Part shown: one piece after another, positions 37,210-46,164 of the stretch
How the letters are laid out: the number at the start of each line of letters is the position of its first letter
How positions within the stretch are numbered: position 1 is the stretch's first letter
Origin: an uncultured archaeon
Lineage (GTDB): Archaea; Thermoproteota; Nitrososphaeria_A; Caldarchaeales; Wolframiiraptoraceae
Assembly: GCA_937974645.1 (NCBI GenBank)
Contig: CALJVH010000003.1
Span: 1-46,164 of the forward strand
DNA: 46,164 bases
Direction of reading: 5' to 3'
Made by a program: the position numbers and the translations under genes
Notes under the pieces: model-generated
Database searches by the model: none
What the model saw: the letters and a program-made list of their open reading frames with translations, nothing else
What the model was told of the DNA's origin: nothing

Positions 37210-38259
37210 CTAACCGCATGCAGCGCGCCTCACCACCTCCTCCAGCACTTCACCGTAAACTGGGTTCCGCTTCTTGAGCTCGCTCATGCGTGGTACGGCG
37301 AGCGGGTCAGTCCTGCGGAGAGCCGCGACGTAGAGGGAGACGTAGTCCATGAATATGAAGAGCTTTAGAAGCTCCTCAGCCTCATCCCGCGAGTCCGCTT
37401 TTATCGAGGAGATTTTCTCCTCGCCTATCAGCCCCCCGAGAGCCTCTATTGTTCTCGTTATCTCCGGCGGCTCCCTGATGCTTCTCGGCATGATCACGAG
37501 GGCATTATCGGGCAATGCTTCGAGATCGTTGTGAAGCGCCTCCGGGAACTCGGCGAAGCAGCAGTACATCTTCGCATTCTCGTTCAGCTGGCACTTCAGC
37601 CTATAGCCCGCCTCCCTAACCTCATCATACGCATAGATTATGGGAAGCGAGGACGCTATCCGCTCGGCGAGCCTCTTAGCCGGATTCTCTCCGATGGGCA
37701 CATCCTCCCCCAGCCCGGCCCGATGCCTTTCCAGCTCCTCATAGTCGAGCTTGACCCTCACGAGGTCGAGGGCCTCGAGCGTTCCTAGGGTCGCGCCGAG
37801 CATGCTGGGGAACCCGTATCTTGGCGGGACATCCGCCCTGACATGCGCGACCGGGATTCCATGCTTTTCCGCAAGCCTCTTGAGAGCGCCGCCGCTTGTC
37901 ACGAAGATGCACGGGACTCCGGCGTCGATGAGCCTCATGGCGGGCTTCACAGTCTCCGCGGTATTCCCGGAATGGCTCACGGCTATCGCGAGATCCCAGT
38001 CGAGGCTCTTCAGCTGATAACTTCTCTGAACCGTTGATTTTATGCCGCTTCCCGAGAGAAGCTTCGAGGCGGCATCGCAGATTATCCCGGAGCCGCCGAT
38101 TCCGAGAAAGAGAACCTTCTCGACGGACTTTAGATCGAAGCTTATTTTTCTTCCATTCTCCAAACCCTCTCGAAGATCTCGGATATAGTCTGCAGCGATC
38201 TCGAATGCTCTTCGGTAAAGATTTGTTGAGTAAGTTTCGGGGGAGTCGAGCCAGCTCAA
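37210..38259 (-). CDS. Bifunctional phosphoglucose/phosphomannose isomerase (SIS domain)
   Basis: VLFLGIGGSGIICDAASKLL; LAIAVSHSGNTAETVKPAM; QLNENAKMYCCFAEFPEALHNDLEAL. Confidence 0.9.
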   Translation of the reverse strand: MSWLDSPETYSTNLYRRAFEIAADYIRDLREGLENGRKISFDLKSVEKVLFLGIGGSGIICDAASKLLSGSGIKSTVQRSYQLKSLDWDLAIAVSHSGNTAETVKPAMRLIDAGVPCIFVTSGGALKRLAEKHGIPVAHVRADVPPRYGFPSMLGATLGTLEALDLVRVKLDYEELERHRAGLGEDVPIGENPAKRLAERIASSLPIIYAYDEVREAGYRLKCQLNENAKMYCCFAEFPEALHNDLEALPDNALVIMPRSIREPPEITRTIEALGGLIGEEKISSIKADSRDEAEELLKLFIFMDYVSLYVAALRRTDPLAVPRMSELKKRNPVYGEVLEEVVRRAACG

Positions 38260-39101
38260 CCTTCTCCACCTTCCGATCTTGAAGCCTCTCCACCGAGCTC
38301 CCTAACGGCCCTAATTAGTTCTCCCTCAACCTTGTCGAGAAGTCTCTCGCACGCGGCCCTATCTCTCCCGACAGCCTTGAGATAGACGCGTATGAAGGAG
38401 GTTCCCTCCCTCTTCTCCGGATGGGACTTGATATAGACCTCTGGGGCCTTGGATCTCAGCTTATCTATTCTCGGCGCTAGATCCGATTCCGGCACGCCTC
38501 TCAAGTGGATCCACCTATCAGCTGTCACGACCTTCTTGATCCTCCCTTCAAGAAGCGGCCTGACCCTCTTCAGGAATATGTCTTGGAGCTCGCTTGGGAC
38601 TCCTGGTAGGCAGATTATCCAGCTTCTTCTAGATCTGAGCAGCACTCCTGGAGCCGTTCCAACCTCGTTTTCCAGGGGCTTGGCTCCACGCGGTAGCATA
38701 GCCATCTTCATCCTCGGGGGTGTGAGCTCCGGCGACTCGACGACACCCTCCCTCGCCAGCTCCTCGTACCGCCTCCTTATCATCTCGAGAGCCTTCTTAT
38801 TCAATACGAGCTTTCTTCTAGTCGCCTTCGCAACCCCTTGAAGGGTCATGTCATCGTATGTGGGCCCGAGGCCCCCGCTCGTTATTATCCAGTCTGCGCC
38901 CCTTTTCATCGCCTCCATTATCGCCGAGCTTATCTCGCCCACATCATCCCCGACTGCGGTTATTCTTGAGACCTTGCCGCCGAGGGAGCTGATCTGCCCG
39001 GCGAGCCAGCTTGCATTCGTGTTCACAACCCTACCATCGAGAAGCTCATAGCCCACTGATATTATTTCGAAAATAGTCTGTAGCTTGGATTCACGGGTCA
39101 T
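38256..39101 (-). CDS. MoaB/CinA N-terminal-like molybdopterin-binding domain protein (ORF extends to 39176)
   Basis: IISVGYELLDGRVVNTNASWLAGQISSLGGKVSRITAVGDD; DWIITSGGLGPTYDDMTLQGVAKA; ICLPGVPSELQDIF. Confidence 0.9.
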   Translation of the reverse strand: MTRESKLQTIFEIISVGYELLDGRVVNTNASWLAGQISSLGGKVSRITAVGDDVGEISSAIMEAMKRGADWIITSGGLGPTYDDMTLQGVAKATRRKLVLNKKALEMIRRRYEELAREGVVESPELTPPRMKMAMLPRGAKPLENEVGTAPGVLLRSRRSWIICLPGVPSELQDIFLKRVRPLLEGRIKKVVTADRWIHLRGVPESDLAPRIDKLRSKAPEVYIKSHPEKREGTSFIRVYLKAVGRDRAACERLLDKVEGELIRAVRELGGEASRSEGGEG

Positions 39102-39208
39102 AAAAGCGCTCCTCCCGCGTATTTTAAAAGCGCGCCCCATATAACGATTAATACTGCCGTTGGCCAGCAAAACCAAATAAGACGCACCGAAGCATTCAAG
39201 TTAGGCTG

Positions 39209-39877
39209 GTGCTTCTGAGAATGAGCTCATGGAGTAGGCTGATACAGCCGAGTGAGGAGGATTATAAGCGCCTCTTCCAAGAACTCGTGAAACTCGACGG
39301 TAACCAGGTTTCTAGGCGCTGTGGCGTCATTTTCCTGGAGCCCTCAAAACCCGGGGGCAGGTGCGGGAGATATATTGTAAACCTTCTCACCCGGACATAC
39401 TCTATTGAGCTAGATACGCAGGAGGTCGTGGACCTGATAGCTGGTAAGAGCTCGCCGCCGGAGACCGCATATCTCATTCTCAGATACCTATCGTCGGCGG
39501 GCGGTGTTGGGAGAAAGGAGGATTGGACTCAGTTTACAGACTTCCCGAAAGGAAGGCTCTACAAGAGCTACTTCGACAGATATGTTATTAGGCCTCTTGC
39601 TAGAGCCTTCGGCTACAACTCTGAGAGGTATGAATCGGCGTGTAGGAGGCTTGGGGGGAGGAGAGAGAAGCTTGGGGGAGTAAGCTATTCATTCAACTTC
39701 CTGCCAAAGGTTAGGATTCTTACCCAGCTCTGGGCTGGGAGAAGCGAGGAATATGTCGAGCCGAAGGCGAATCTTATGTTCAATTACTCCGCGAGATACT
39801 TCCTATCCGCTGAGGATATGCTTCTAGCCGGAAGAATAATGGTTAACGCTGTAACATCCGAGTCTAGGAAGCTTTGA
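39209..39877 (+). CDS. DUF3786-like protein
   Basis: YLSSAGG...WTQFTDFPKGRLYKSYFDRYVIRPLARAFG...FNFLPKVRILTQLWAGRSEEYVEPKANLMFNYSARYFLSAEDM. Confidence 0.7.
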   Translation: MLLRMSSWSRLIQPSEEDYKRLFQELVKLDGNQVSRRCGVIFLEPSKPGGRCGRYIVNLLTRTYSIELDTQEVVDLIAGKSSPPETAYLILRYLSSAGGVGRKEDWTQFTDFPKGRLYKSYFDRYVIRPLARAFGYNSERYESACRRLGGRREKLGGVSYSFNFLPKVRILTQLWAGRSEEYVEPKANLMFNYSARYFLSAEDMLLAGRIMVNAVTSESRKL

Positions 39878-39895
39878 GGGGGTCTGGCGCCGAGA

Positions 39896-40807
39896 ATGCT
39901 GGACGGAGTGAGGAAAGCTCTCAAAGATTTCGCCGAGACGCTTAAGACGCGGAGACTCTCGGATAAGGAGATCGAGGAGCACGTTGAGAGCTTCAAGCTC
40001 ACATTGATATCGAATGATGTCGCGGTCGAGGTTGCTGAGAAGCTCTGTGAGGAGCTTGTGAAGAAGCTCAAGCTCATTAGGGTTAAGAGATTCGGAGATG
40101 GAGAGCAGGAGGTCCTGAGGCTCATCTCCGAAATACTTGATCCCGTGATCATGGAAGGCTCGTTCAAGGATTTCCTGAAACGTATTCGGGAAAAGGCTTC
40201 CCGCGGGGAGCCGTTCATAATACTTTTCGTCGGGCCCAATGGTGGCGGGAAAACCACCACAGTGGTCAAGCTCGCGAGGCTCCTCCAGAAGCATGGGATT
40301 AGATGCCTGATAGCTGCCTCGGATACTTTTAGGGCTGGCGCGATCGAGCAGCTTCAGAGGCTTGCTAGGGAGGCTGGGGTGAGGGTTGTCGGCCAGAGGT
40401 ATGGCGCCGACCCGGCCGCCGTCGCTATGGATGCGGTGATGAGCGCTAGGGCGAATAGGGTGCCTGTCGTCCTGATAGATACCGCCGGCAGAACGGAGGT
40501 AGACCATAACCTCCTCGAGGAGATGAGGAAGATTAAGCGGGTTGTCAGCCCCGATCTTGTGATCTACGTCGGTGACGCTCTCGCCGGTAATGCTGCGGTT
40601 GAGCAGGCGAGGAGGTTTGACGAATATGTCGGCATCGACTACGTAATTCTTGCGAAGCTTGATGCTGATGCTAGAGGAGGCTCAGCGATCTCGATAAGCT
40701 ATGTGACCGGGAAGCCAGTGATCTTTGTCGGGACGGGCCAGGGCCTCGACCAGCTTGAGCCCTTCACCCGAGAGCTCATAAAGACATTGATCTTGGGCAG
40801 GCGTTGA
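39896..40807 (+). CDS. ftsY: Signal recognition particle receptor FtsY
   Basis: ILFVGPNGGGKTTTVVKLARLLQKHG; ASDTFRAGAIEQLQRLA; VVLIDTAGRTEVDHNLLEEMRKI; ILAKLDADARGGSAISISYVTGKPVIFVGTGQGLDQLEPF. Confidence 0.96.
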   Translation: MLDGVRKALKDFAETLKTRRLSDKEIEEHVESFKLTLISNDVAVEVAEKLCEELVKKLKLIRVKRFGDGEQEVLRLISEILDPVIMEGSFKDFLKRIREKASRGEPFIILFVGPNGGGKTTTVVKLARLLQKHGIRCLIAASDTFRAGAIEQLQRLAREAGVRVVGQRYGADPAAVAMDAVMSARANRVPVVLIDTAGRTEVDHNLLEEMRKIKRVVSPDLVIYVGDALAGNAAVEQARRFDEYVGIDYVILAKLDADARGGSAISISYVTGKPVIFVGTGQGLDQLEPFTRELIKTLILGRR

Positions 40808-41059
40808 GCAACGGGCGAGGTAGCTGAGGCTTCGGAGTCTTCTACGCGGCGGTTAAGAAGTGGGCGCTAGAAATTTTTGGTATAGGAAGAGAGATCTAGG
40901 GATCCTTGAAGGGCTGTGGGGCGGGCTGGAGGGGAAAGCCGCGTGCACCATCAAAATAGCTCGATGAAGCGACATATAAATGGGGCAGTCCGGGGGCGAA
41001 AGTGGATGTTTACCGCCTATGGGGTCGCATATTTCAACGATGAGCCAGCCGTTTGAGCA

Positions 41060-41710
41060 ATGGATTTTAACCCCGGCCCCCATCCTATCTCAGGGATGGA
41101 GTTAAAGCGCGTTCTTAAGCTGCTTGCCTCGAGATCTATTGGGCCGCAGCCAAGCTTCCAAAGCTTCCATCTACTCGAGGCCCTCTTGATCATTAGGAGG
41201 GAGATGCCTATTGGGAGGAAGAAGCTTGCCGAGCTCCTGGGATTGGGCGAGGGTGTTGTTAGAACTCTTATACAGAGGCTGAGGGCCGGTTCGCTGGTAA
41301 CGGTCATCGGCAGGGGTGGATGCACTCTCAGTGGGAAGGGCGAGGAGCTTCTCCATTGGCTGGAGAAGAGACTCAGGGATATTGGGCCGGTGAGATCCGG
41401 GCTTCCATGGAGCTATCCTGCGAGCTACGCGCTGATAATTCGCGGCTCGGCAGGCGGGGTCGCTAGGGGGCTTGAGCAGAGAGATGAGGCGATAAGGGCC
41501 GGGGCAAAAGCGCTGATGGTCCTGACATATCGGGATGAGAGGCTCCTCATGCCAGGGGTCTCGGATCTCTCGATGGAAGAGCCCGATTTCGCCTCGCAAT
41601 TGATCAGGGAGCTGAGGCCGGAGGATGGTGACGTGATCCTGATAGCTGGCGGAGACTCCTTGGCCGAAGCTAGGAGGGGTGCTTTAGCCGCGGCCTGGAC
41701 CCTTCTCTAG
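41060..41710 (+). CDS. HTH transcriptional regulator, DUF4443-like
   Basis: FHLLEALLIIRREMPIGRKKLAELLGLGEGVVRTLIQRLRAGSLVTV; TATA-like ACATATAAAT at about 40971. Confidence 0.7.
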   Translation: MDFNPGPHPISGMELKRVLKLLASRSIGPQPSFQSFHLLEALLIIRREMPIGRKKLAELLGLGEGVVRTLIQRLRAGSLVTVIGRGGCTLSGKGEELLHWLEKRLRDIGPVRSGLPWSYPASYALIIRGSAGGVARGLEQRDEAIRAGAKALMVLTYRDERLLMPGVSDLSMEEPDFASQLIRELRPEDGDVILIAGGDSLAEARRGALAAAWTLL

Positions 41711-42043
41711 GTGGCTTCTCCACTTCTCGGGGTCGAATCTCCGCTCCATTCTCTCGATTTCTTCGGTGAATGCTTTCTCTAGGTCTACTCCGAGCCTGTT
41801 CGCGAGCTGTAGGAGGAGCGAGAATGCTTGGCCGAATTCCCTCGCGACATCGTCTCCCGGAACCTCGTGTCCTAGGCCCTCGATCTTATAGCCTTCTTTG
41901 ACGAGTATGTGCCGCCCGACCTCCGAGATCTCCTCGACTAGGTGCGTGAAGATCTGGGACTCCGCGAACCTATTCCATCCGCGCGCCCTCTCGAATTCGA
42001 GCATCCTCTTCTGGGCCTCGGAGATCCTCATCCAAGCCTTCAC
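41684..42043 (-). CDS. MazG-like NTP pyrophosphohydrolase family
   Basis: FTHLVEEISEVGRHILVKEG...EFGQAFSLLLQLANRLGVDLEKAFTEEIERMERRFD. Confidence 0.75.
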   Translation of the reverse strand: MKAWMRISEAQKRMLEFERARGWNRFAESQIFTHLVEEISEVGRHILVKEGYKIEGLGHEVPGDDVAREFGQAFSLLLQLANRLGVDLEKAFTEEIERMERRFDPEKWRSHLEKGPGRG

Positions 42044-42137
42044 CCTTTACACTCTTTGAATCATTATCCATCCCCCCATGCATAGTCATGTATATATAGT
42101 CATCCCGCATTGATTCAGGCTGTCGAGGTTCTTGGGC

Positions 42138-42599
42138 ATGTCGAGCCTTGAGCAGCAGCTGGCTAGGGCGGTTGCGGAGCTTCAAGTTCTTGAGAGGGGG
42201 TTATCAGAGCTTCAGAACACGATCGCTGCCCTCAGAGCGGCTTTGAGCGATCATGAGAATGCCCTGGAGCTTCTCGAGGAGCTGAGGGAACGAGGCTCAG
42301 TCTCGAATATCCTCGTCCCGATTGGCGGTGGAAACCTGATTCAAGCCGAGGTTAAGAGTGTTGAGGAGGTTCACGTCAGCCTGGGGGCAGGGGTAATAGT
42401 TAGGCAGCCGCTCGATCGGGCTCTCGAGTTGATTAGGCGGAGGATGGAGAACCTGAACAGCGCGCTGCGGACCAGGGAGGAGGCGCTCGCGAGCTACGCC
42501 CAGAGGGCCGATGAGCTGAGGAGGCTGGTTCAAGCATTATCTAGGAGGCTTGAAGAGGTGCAGCGAGCAGGTAAAGGAGGTAAGCCTGCTGGCGAGTAG
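42138..42599 (+). CDS. pfdA: Prefoldin alpha subunit
   Basis: Two coiled-coil helices flanking SNILVPIGGGNLIQAEVKSVEEVHVSLGAGVIVRQPLDRALELIRRR. Confidence 0.88.
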   Translation: MSSLEQQLARAVAELQVLERGLSELQNTIAALRAALSDHENALELLEELRERGSVSNILVPIGGGNLIQAEVKSVEEVHVSLGAGVIVRQPLDRALELIRRRMENLNSALRTREEALASYAQRADELRRLVQALSRRLEEVQRAGKGGKPAGE

Positions 42600-42661
42600 A
42601 GATCGTTCTCCCTTTGTCGCGCTCGATCCGGATCTGAATCAGGCGGCCGGCAGCCCAATTT

Positions 42662-43135
42662 ATGAATGAGTTTAAGTCCTCTTCTAGACTATCTGATTAT
42701 GGAATGTCTGGGGGACATAGGTTTCTCGAGCACATGAGCGATGTCTTCTTCGAAGCTTGGGGGCCGACTCTTGAAGAGGCTTATAGGCAGGCTGCCCTAG
42801 CATTTTACGAGACCCTAACCGATCCCTCCAAGGCTCTCAGGTCTGAGGAGATGGTCGTCGAGGCATCCGGCGCGGATTTAGAAGAGCTCCTCTACGACTG
42901 GATCGAGAGGCTCATCATACTCTTCGACTCCGAGGGCTTCATAGCCCGCGACGTCGCGGTCGAGAGGATCTATAGGGAAGGCGGGGAGTGGAGGCTGAGG
43001 GCAACTCTTAGGGGCGAGCGCTATGATCCCGGGAGGCATCCTCAGGGGACCCACGTTAAAGGCGTGACCTACCACATGATGATGATTGATGCCGATTCTC
43101 CGGTTAAGAAGGTCCGAGTTCTCCTAGACATCTGA
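42662..43135 (+). CDS. Archease
   Basis: GHRFLEHMSDVFFEAWGPTLEEAYRQAALAFYETLTD; LEELLYDWIERLIILFDSEGF; GTHVKGVTYHMMMI. Confidence 0.92.
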   Translation: MNEFKSSSRLSDYGMSGGHRFLEHMSDVFFEAWGPTLEEAYRQAALAFYETLTDPSKALRSEEMVVEASGADLEELLYDWIERLIILFDSEGFIARDVAVERIYREGGEWRLRATLRGERYDPGRHPQGTHVKGVTYHMMMIDADSPVKKVRVLLDI

Positions 43136-43143
43136 GGAGATTC

Positions 43144-44001
43144 GTGATGGAGGCTTTCGCCGCGCCTAAGAGGAGGGTTAGGCTTGACGTCCTGATACCC
43201 TCATCCTTCTCTAGAGAGGCTTCAAGCCTTAGGGATAAGATGCTGAGGCTCGGGATGCTCGCGAGGCTCCTTGCTGCCGCCAGGGTTGAGGCGCTGATAA
43301 TATACCACGAGGATCCGAGGAGCCCAGATAAGAGGAACGCCGAGCTCATCAAGCTCGTGATGGATTACCTGAATACCGCGCCCTATCTAAGGAGGAGGCT
43401 CTTCAGGCTTAAGCCCGAGCTCAGGTACGCGGGCCTCCTGCCGCCGCTCAATATTCCGACGCATCCCGAGAGGGCCGGCCTCGATTACCCCCATTACAGG
43501 GAGGGCCTCGTCGTATCATCCGGCTCCAAGTCCGTGGTGGAGGCCGGCTTGGAGAAGCCGATCAAGCTAAGGCGGAAGCTCGCCAAGGGCTCGAGGGTAG
43601 TCCTCAAGATAGAGCCGCGCGGAGATGGCAAGGTCGGCATAATTGCCAGGTCTAGGAGGAGCGCGGAGGTTTATCCGGGCTTCAGGACTGCGATCGTCGG
43701 GGAGAGGCTTCCGGAGATCTTGGGAGGCTACGATCTCAGGATAGCCACCTCGCGGAGGGGCTCCGATTTGAGGGAGCTTCTACCAGCGCTTAGGGAGGCT
43801 TGCGCCGGGAGGAGCAGGATCTGCGTTGCCTTCGGAGCCTCTAGGGAGGGACTTTATGAGATCTCTGAGAAGCAGGGTTTCAAGCCCGAGGAGTGCTTTG
43901 ACTACGTTGTCAACGTGATGCCCGCGCAGGGCGTTAGAACCATCAGGACCGAGGAGGCGGTCGCGTACACGCTCGCCATCCTAAACCTAATCCTTGACTA
44001 G
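43144..44001 (+). CDS. SPOUT-superfamily RNA methyltransferase-like protein (DUF171)
   Basis: LDVLIPSSFSREASSLRDKMLRLGMLARLLAAARVEALIIYHEDP; YLRRRLFRLKPELRYAGLLPPLNIPTHP; NVMPAQGVRTIRTEEAVAYTLAILN. Confidence 0.88.
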   Translation: MMEAFAAPKRRVRLDVLIPSSFSREASSLRDKMLRLGMLARLLAAARVEALIIYHEDPRSPDKRNAELIKLVMDYLNTAPYLRRRLFRLKPELRYAGLLPPLNIPTHPERAGLDYPHYREGLVVSSGSKSVVEAGLEKPIKLRRKLAKGSRVVLKIEPRGDGKVGIIARSRRSAEVYPGFRTAIVGERLPEILGGYDLRIATSRRGSDLRELLPALREACAGRSRICVAFGASREGLYEISEKQGFKPEECFDYVVNVMPAQGVRTIRTEEAVAYTLAILNLILD

Positions 44002-45056
44002 TAGCCCCACCAGCCGACTTCCTCGACGCGGTAAAGTCTCTTTCTCCTCAGGAAGATCATGAGTATCGAGACTGCGATTAGCGAGGCCGCGCCGGCCATG
44101 ATGATCATGGTTAGTGTTTGCTCGCTGAGGCCCCCTGGAGGCCTGATCTGCGTTGCCTGGGATTCCGTGGCGTTCGGCTCCTCGATCCAAGCGCGGATCT
44201 CATAGGCTCCGCCGCCTCTTTCCGCGAGGTTATCTACCCTAATCGTGTAGGCGTAGTCTTCTCCGGGGCTCCATTGGCCTGAGACCTCCAACTTCACCTC
44301 TCCCCCCGGCTCTCTGCTTGAGCCATAGGCGATCCTGCGATCCCCCATATAGAGTGATGTGGATATCCTCATCTCTCCGAGCGGTTTCACCATGATCTTG
44401 AGGATGCTCTTGCTGCTGTTGAACCTCACCCTGATCAGGTAATAGTCCACGTGGTCGGCGAAGTCTCCTCCATCATCCACAGAGGCCAAGTATCCTCTCA
44501 GCTCGACGGGCTTCTCCGGCGAGAGGTCCGGGAGCCGTATCGCGGAGTCGGGGCCTGATCCGGCGTCGCCCATCCCCGGCGCGTAGTCCTCAACAGCCTC
44601 GAGGATTAAGCGGAGCCCGTATCTCAGGGATCCGCTGTACCAGCCTAGGGCCAGGTAGTGGATTTGAGGCTCGCCAGCAGACTCCAGGCTCGGCTGATAC
44701 CTCATGATTATCTTCTCGCTTGTCCCGGAGCCGTACTGGATCTTCCTCTGGGACACGAGCTCTCCCGACTCCTTGTAGAGGGAGATGACTGCTCTCCCCT
44801 GCTCCACGCCCAATGCCTCGAGCTCAATCGTCAGCCTGTATCCGGGCTGGAGGCCGTCCAGCTTGAAGCAGTGCTGGCTCCTCGTCGCGTTCAAGATGTA
44901 GTAGCCGGATTCAGGCGCCGCCACCTCGCCCGGTATGAGCTTGATCAGGGGGGCTTTCTCGAAGCTTTCACCCGGCTCCTGGCATAATGCGGCCTGGGCC
45001 ATGATCATTGTTAGGATCACGAATACGGTGAGCAGTATGGCCAGTCCCGACCTCAT
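43998..45056 (-). CDS. Secreted/surface-anchored protein with signal peptide and C-terminal TM anchor
   Basis: N-terminal hydrophobic LAILLTVFVILTMIMAQAALC; C-terminal TLTMIIMAGAASLIAVSILMIFLRRKRLYR. Confidence 0.8.
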   Translation of the reverse strand: MRSGLAILLTVFVILTMIMAQAALCQEPGESFEKAPLIKLIPGEVAAPESGYYILNATRSQHCFKLDGLQPGYRLTIELEALGVEQGRAVISLYKESGELVSQRKIQYGSGTSEKIIMRYQPSLESAGEPQIHYLALGWYSGSLRYGLRLILEAVEDYAPGMGDAGSGPDSAIRLPDLSPEKPVELRGYLASVDDGGDFADHVDYYLIRVRFNSSKSILKIMVKPLGEMRISTSLYMGDRRIAYGSSREPGGEVKLEVSGQWSPGEDYAYTIRVDNLAERGGGAYEIRAWIEEPNATESQATQIRPPGGLSEQTLTMIIMAGAASLIAVSILMIFLRRKRLYRVEEVGWWGY

Positions 45057-45120
45057 CCCCGTTATGCTTGAGGTTCTAGTGTATTAGGTTTTGCCCCGGG
45101 AGGTGGCGGAAAATACTACT

Positions 45121-45136
45121 GGGATAACATTATCCC
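45121..45136. repeat. Short palindrome between the two surface-protein genes
   Basis: GGGATAA-CA-TTATCCC, 7-bp perfect arms. Confidence 0.5.
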
Positions 45137-45220
45137 GGAAGGGGCATCACCCTATCCGAAAAGAAGGTTTCACAAAAAATTTGGGGGGTTTAAAAAATTA
45201 GGTGGAGGAAGTTACGGTTT

Positions 45221-46164
45221 TTACTTCTTCGGCGGTGGTGGCGGATATATGCCTAGTCTGCGCCCGCGCCAGCGGACGTATTCGCTGATGATTATCGCGA
45301 GGACTATGACCAGCAGTATTATGCCGACTATCAGTGCGATGAATGTTCCGAAGTCTAGCGGTACTCCTGCTATCTCGGTGAATGGCGGTAGGGCGAACTC
45401 GACGGTCTTCGGCACCTTAGCCATTATGTCGGCCTCGGTCAGGGTCACGGACTTCTCGTCCTTGAACGTCTTCCAGTCAACCCTCACGGTGTAGGTACCC
45501 TCAGCGAGCCCTGTGAATGTCGCCTCACCCTTCTCGTCAGTCACGGCCGTTCCTACCAGGGCTCCTGCACTCAAGAGGTCGACCCTAGCTCCGGCAAGCG
45601 GCTGTCCTGCAGCTCCCCTGACGATTACCTTGATGCTTCCTAGGCCGAATAGTATCCTGAACTCGGTGCTGGCTCTCGAGGCAGTTATTGTAGCGGTTAC
45701 CGTCTTCTCCCTCGTGACGGTCACGCCGTACCTTATCGGCACTCCAGCCTCGTCTTCGAGAGGCACCATCTGGAATATCGCCCTTCCCTGGCTGTCAGTC
45801 TTGGTCTCTGCTACTCCCTCAAGCTTGACTGTTGCTCCCCCGACTGGTCTGCCTTCGAGGTCCACGACTGTTATCGCTATGTCGCCGACCGGTAGTATCA
45901 GCTCCTTGAGGCCTTCTGGTAGTCCGACGTATGATGCCGCTGTCGTCTTTCCGTAGGCGGTGTAGCCGACGGTCACGGTGTAGGTCTTGGCCTTGACCAT
46001 CGCCACGACGTTCACCTTGTTGTCCTTGACGGAGATGCTGGCGTATGGCCCGTTCTCTACAGAGACCTTGTCAGGCGCAACGGGCACAGCTCTTCCGGCG
46101 AGGTCTTTCACGGCGAAGATCGCGTCGGTGAGGCCTAGCTCCACGTCCATCGTCACTGTTCCGA
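45221..46164 (-). CDS. Cell-surface protein with carboxypeptidase-regulatory/Ig-like repeats and C-terminal TM anchor, probably N-terminally truncated by window edge
   Basis: Repeated VVDLEGRPVGGATVKLEGVAETKTDSQGRAIFQM and VRGAAGQPLAGARVDLLSAGALVGTAVTDEKGEATFTGLAEGTYTVRVDW; TM LIVGIILLVIVLAIIISEYVRW; PPPPPKK tail. Confidence 0.82.
   Translation of the reverse strand, partial: GTVTMDVELGLTDAIFAVKDLAGRAVPVAPDKVSVENGPYASISVKDNKVNVVAMVKAKTYTVTVGYTAYGKTTAASYVGLPEGLKELILPVGDIAITVVDLEGRPVGGATVKLEGVAETKTDSQGRAIFQMVPLEDEAGVPIRYGVTVTREKTVTATITASRASTEFRILFGLGSIKVIVRGAAGQPLAGARVDLLSAGALVGTAVTDEKGEATFTGLAEGTYTVRVDWKTFKDEKSVTLTEADIMAKVPKTVEFALPPFTEIAGVPLDFGTFIALIVGIILLVIVLAIIISEYVRWRGRRLGIYPPPPPKK

Noticed and set aside
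40860-40993. Small in-frame ORFs downstream of ftsY (GTG at 40860: VGARNFWYRKRDLGILEGLWGGLEGKAACTIKIAR*; then an overlapping ATG: MKRHINGAVRGRKWMFTAYG...)
   Set aside because: They overlap a strong TATA-like element (ACATATAAAT), have no recognisable family, and are short enough to arise by chance; not called as genes.
1-46164. CRISPR array, transposase or prophage genes
   Set aside because: No regularly spaced direct repeats and no transposase, integrase, capsid or terminase-like proteins were seen in the ORF list or sequence.

Overview
The window is a gene-dense, GC-rich segment of an archaeal chromosome. It looks like a thermophile, probably TACK/Thermoproteota-like, but I cannot place the lineage from this sequence alone. 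It encodes mostly housekeeping genes: ilvB (truncated at the left edge), ilvD, TatD, YjbQ, rhomboid, TruD, Pth2, NadM, RtcA, SAM hydroxide adenosyltransferase, sugar-nucleotidyltransferases, proteasome beta, RibK/RibL, diphthine synthase, HMG-CoA reductase, MDH, Acs, PAC2, Hsp20, a HDAC-family protein, Lrp, PadR, Ino1, RpoK, thermosome, aIF2-beta, AhcY, two intron-containing tRNA-Ser genes, a SIS isomerase, FtsY, prefoldin, archease and a SPOUT protein. Two surface-type proteins lie at the right end, the last one truncated. The observations most worth a second look are: (i) a 15-bp perfect inverted repeat overlapping the ino1 TATA box just after a padR gene; (ii) an AAA ATPase plus small TOPRIM-like partner, a possible defence-type pair, whose second gene is split by a +1 frameshift at an A5 run; (iii) an unannotated intergenic region (about 4681-4895) that folds by eye into a multibranch RNA-like structure; (iv) a diphthine synthase with a DUF357-like C-terminal extension; (v) an ATP-cone plus PD-(D/E)XK nuclease-like fusion; (vi) a bacterial-type class II HMG-CoA reductase. 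All assignments come from reading the sequence and from memory of protein families; no searches were run.
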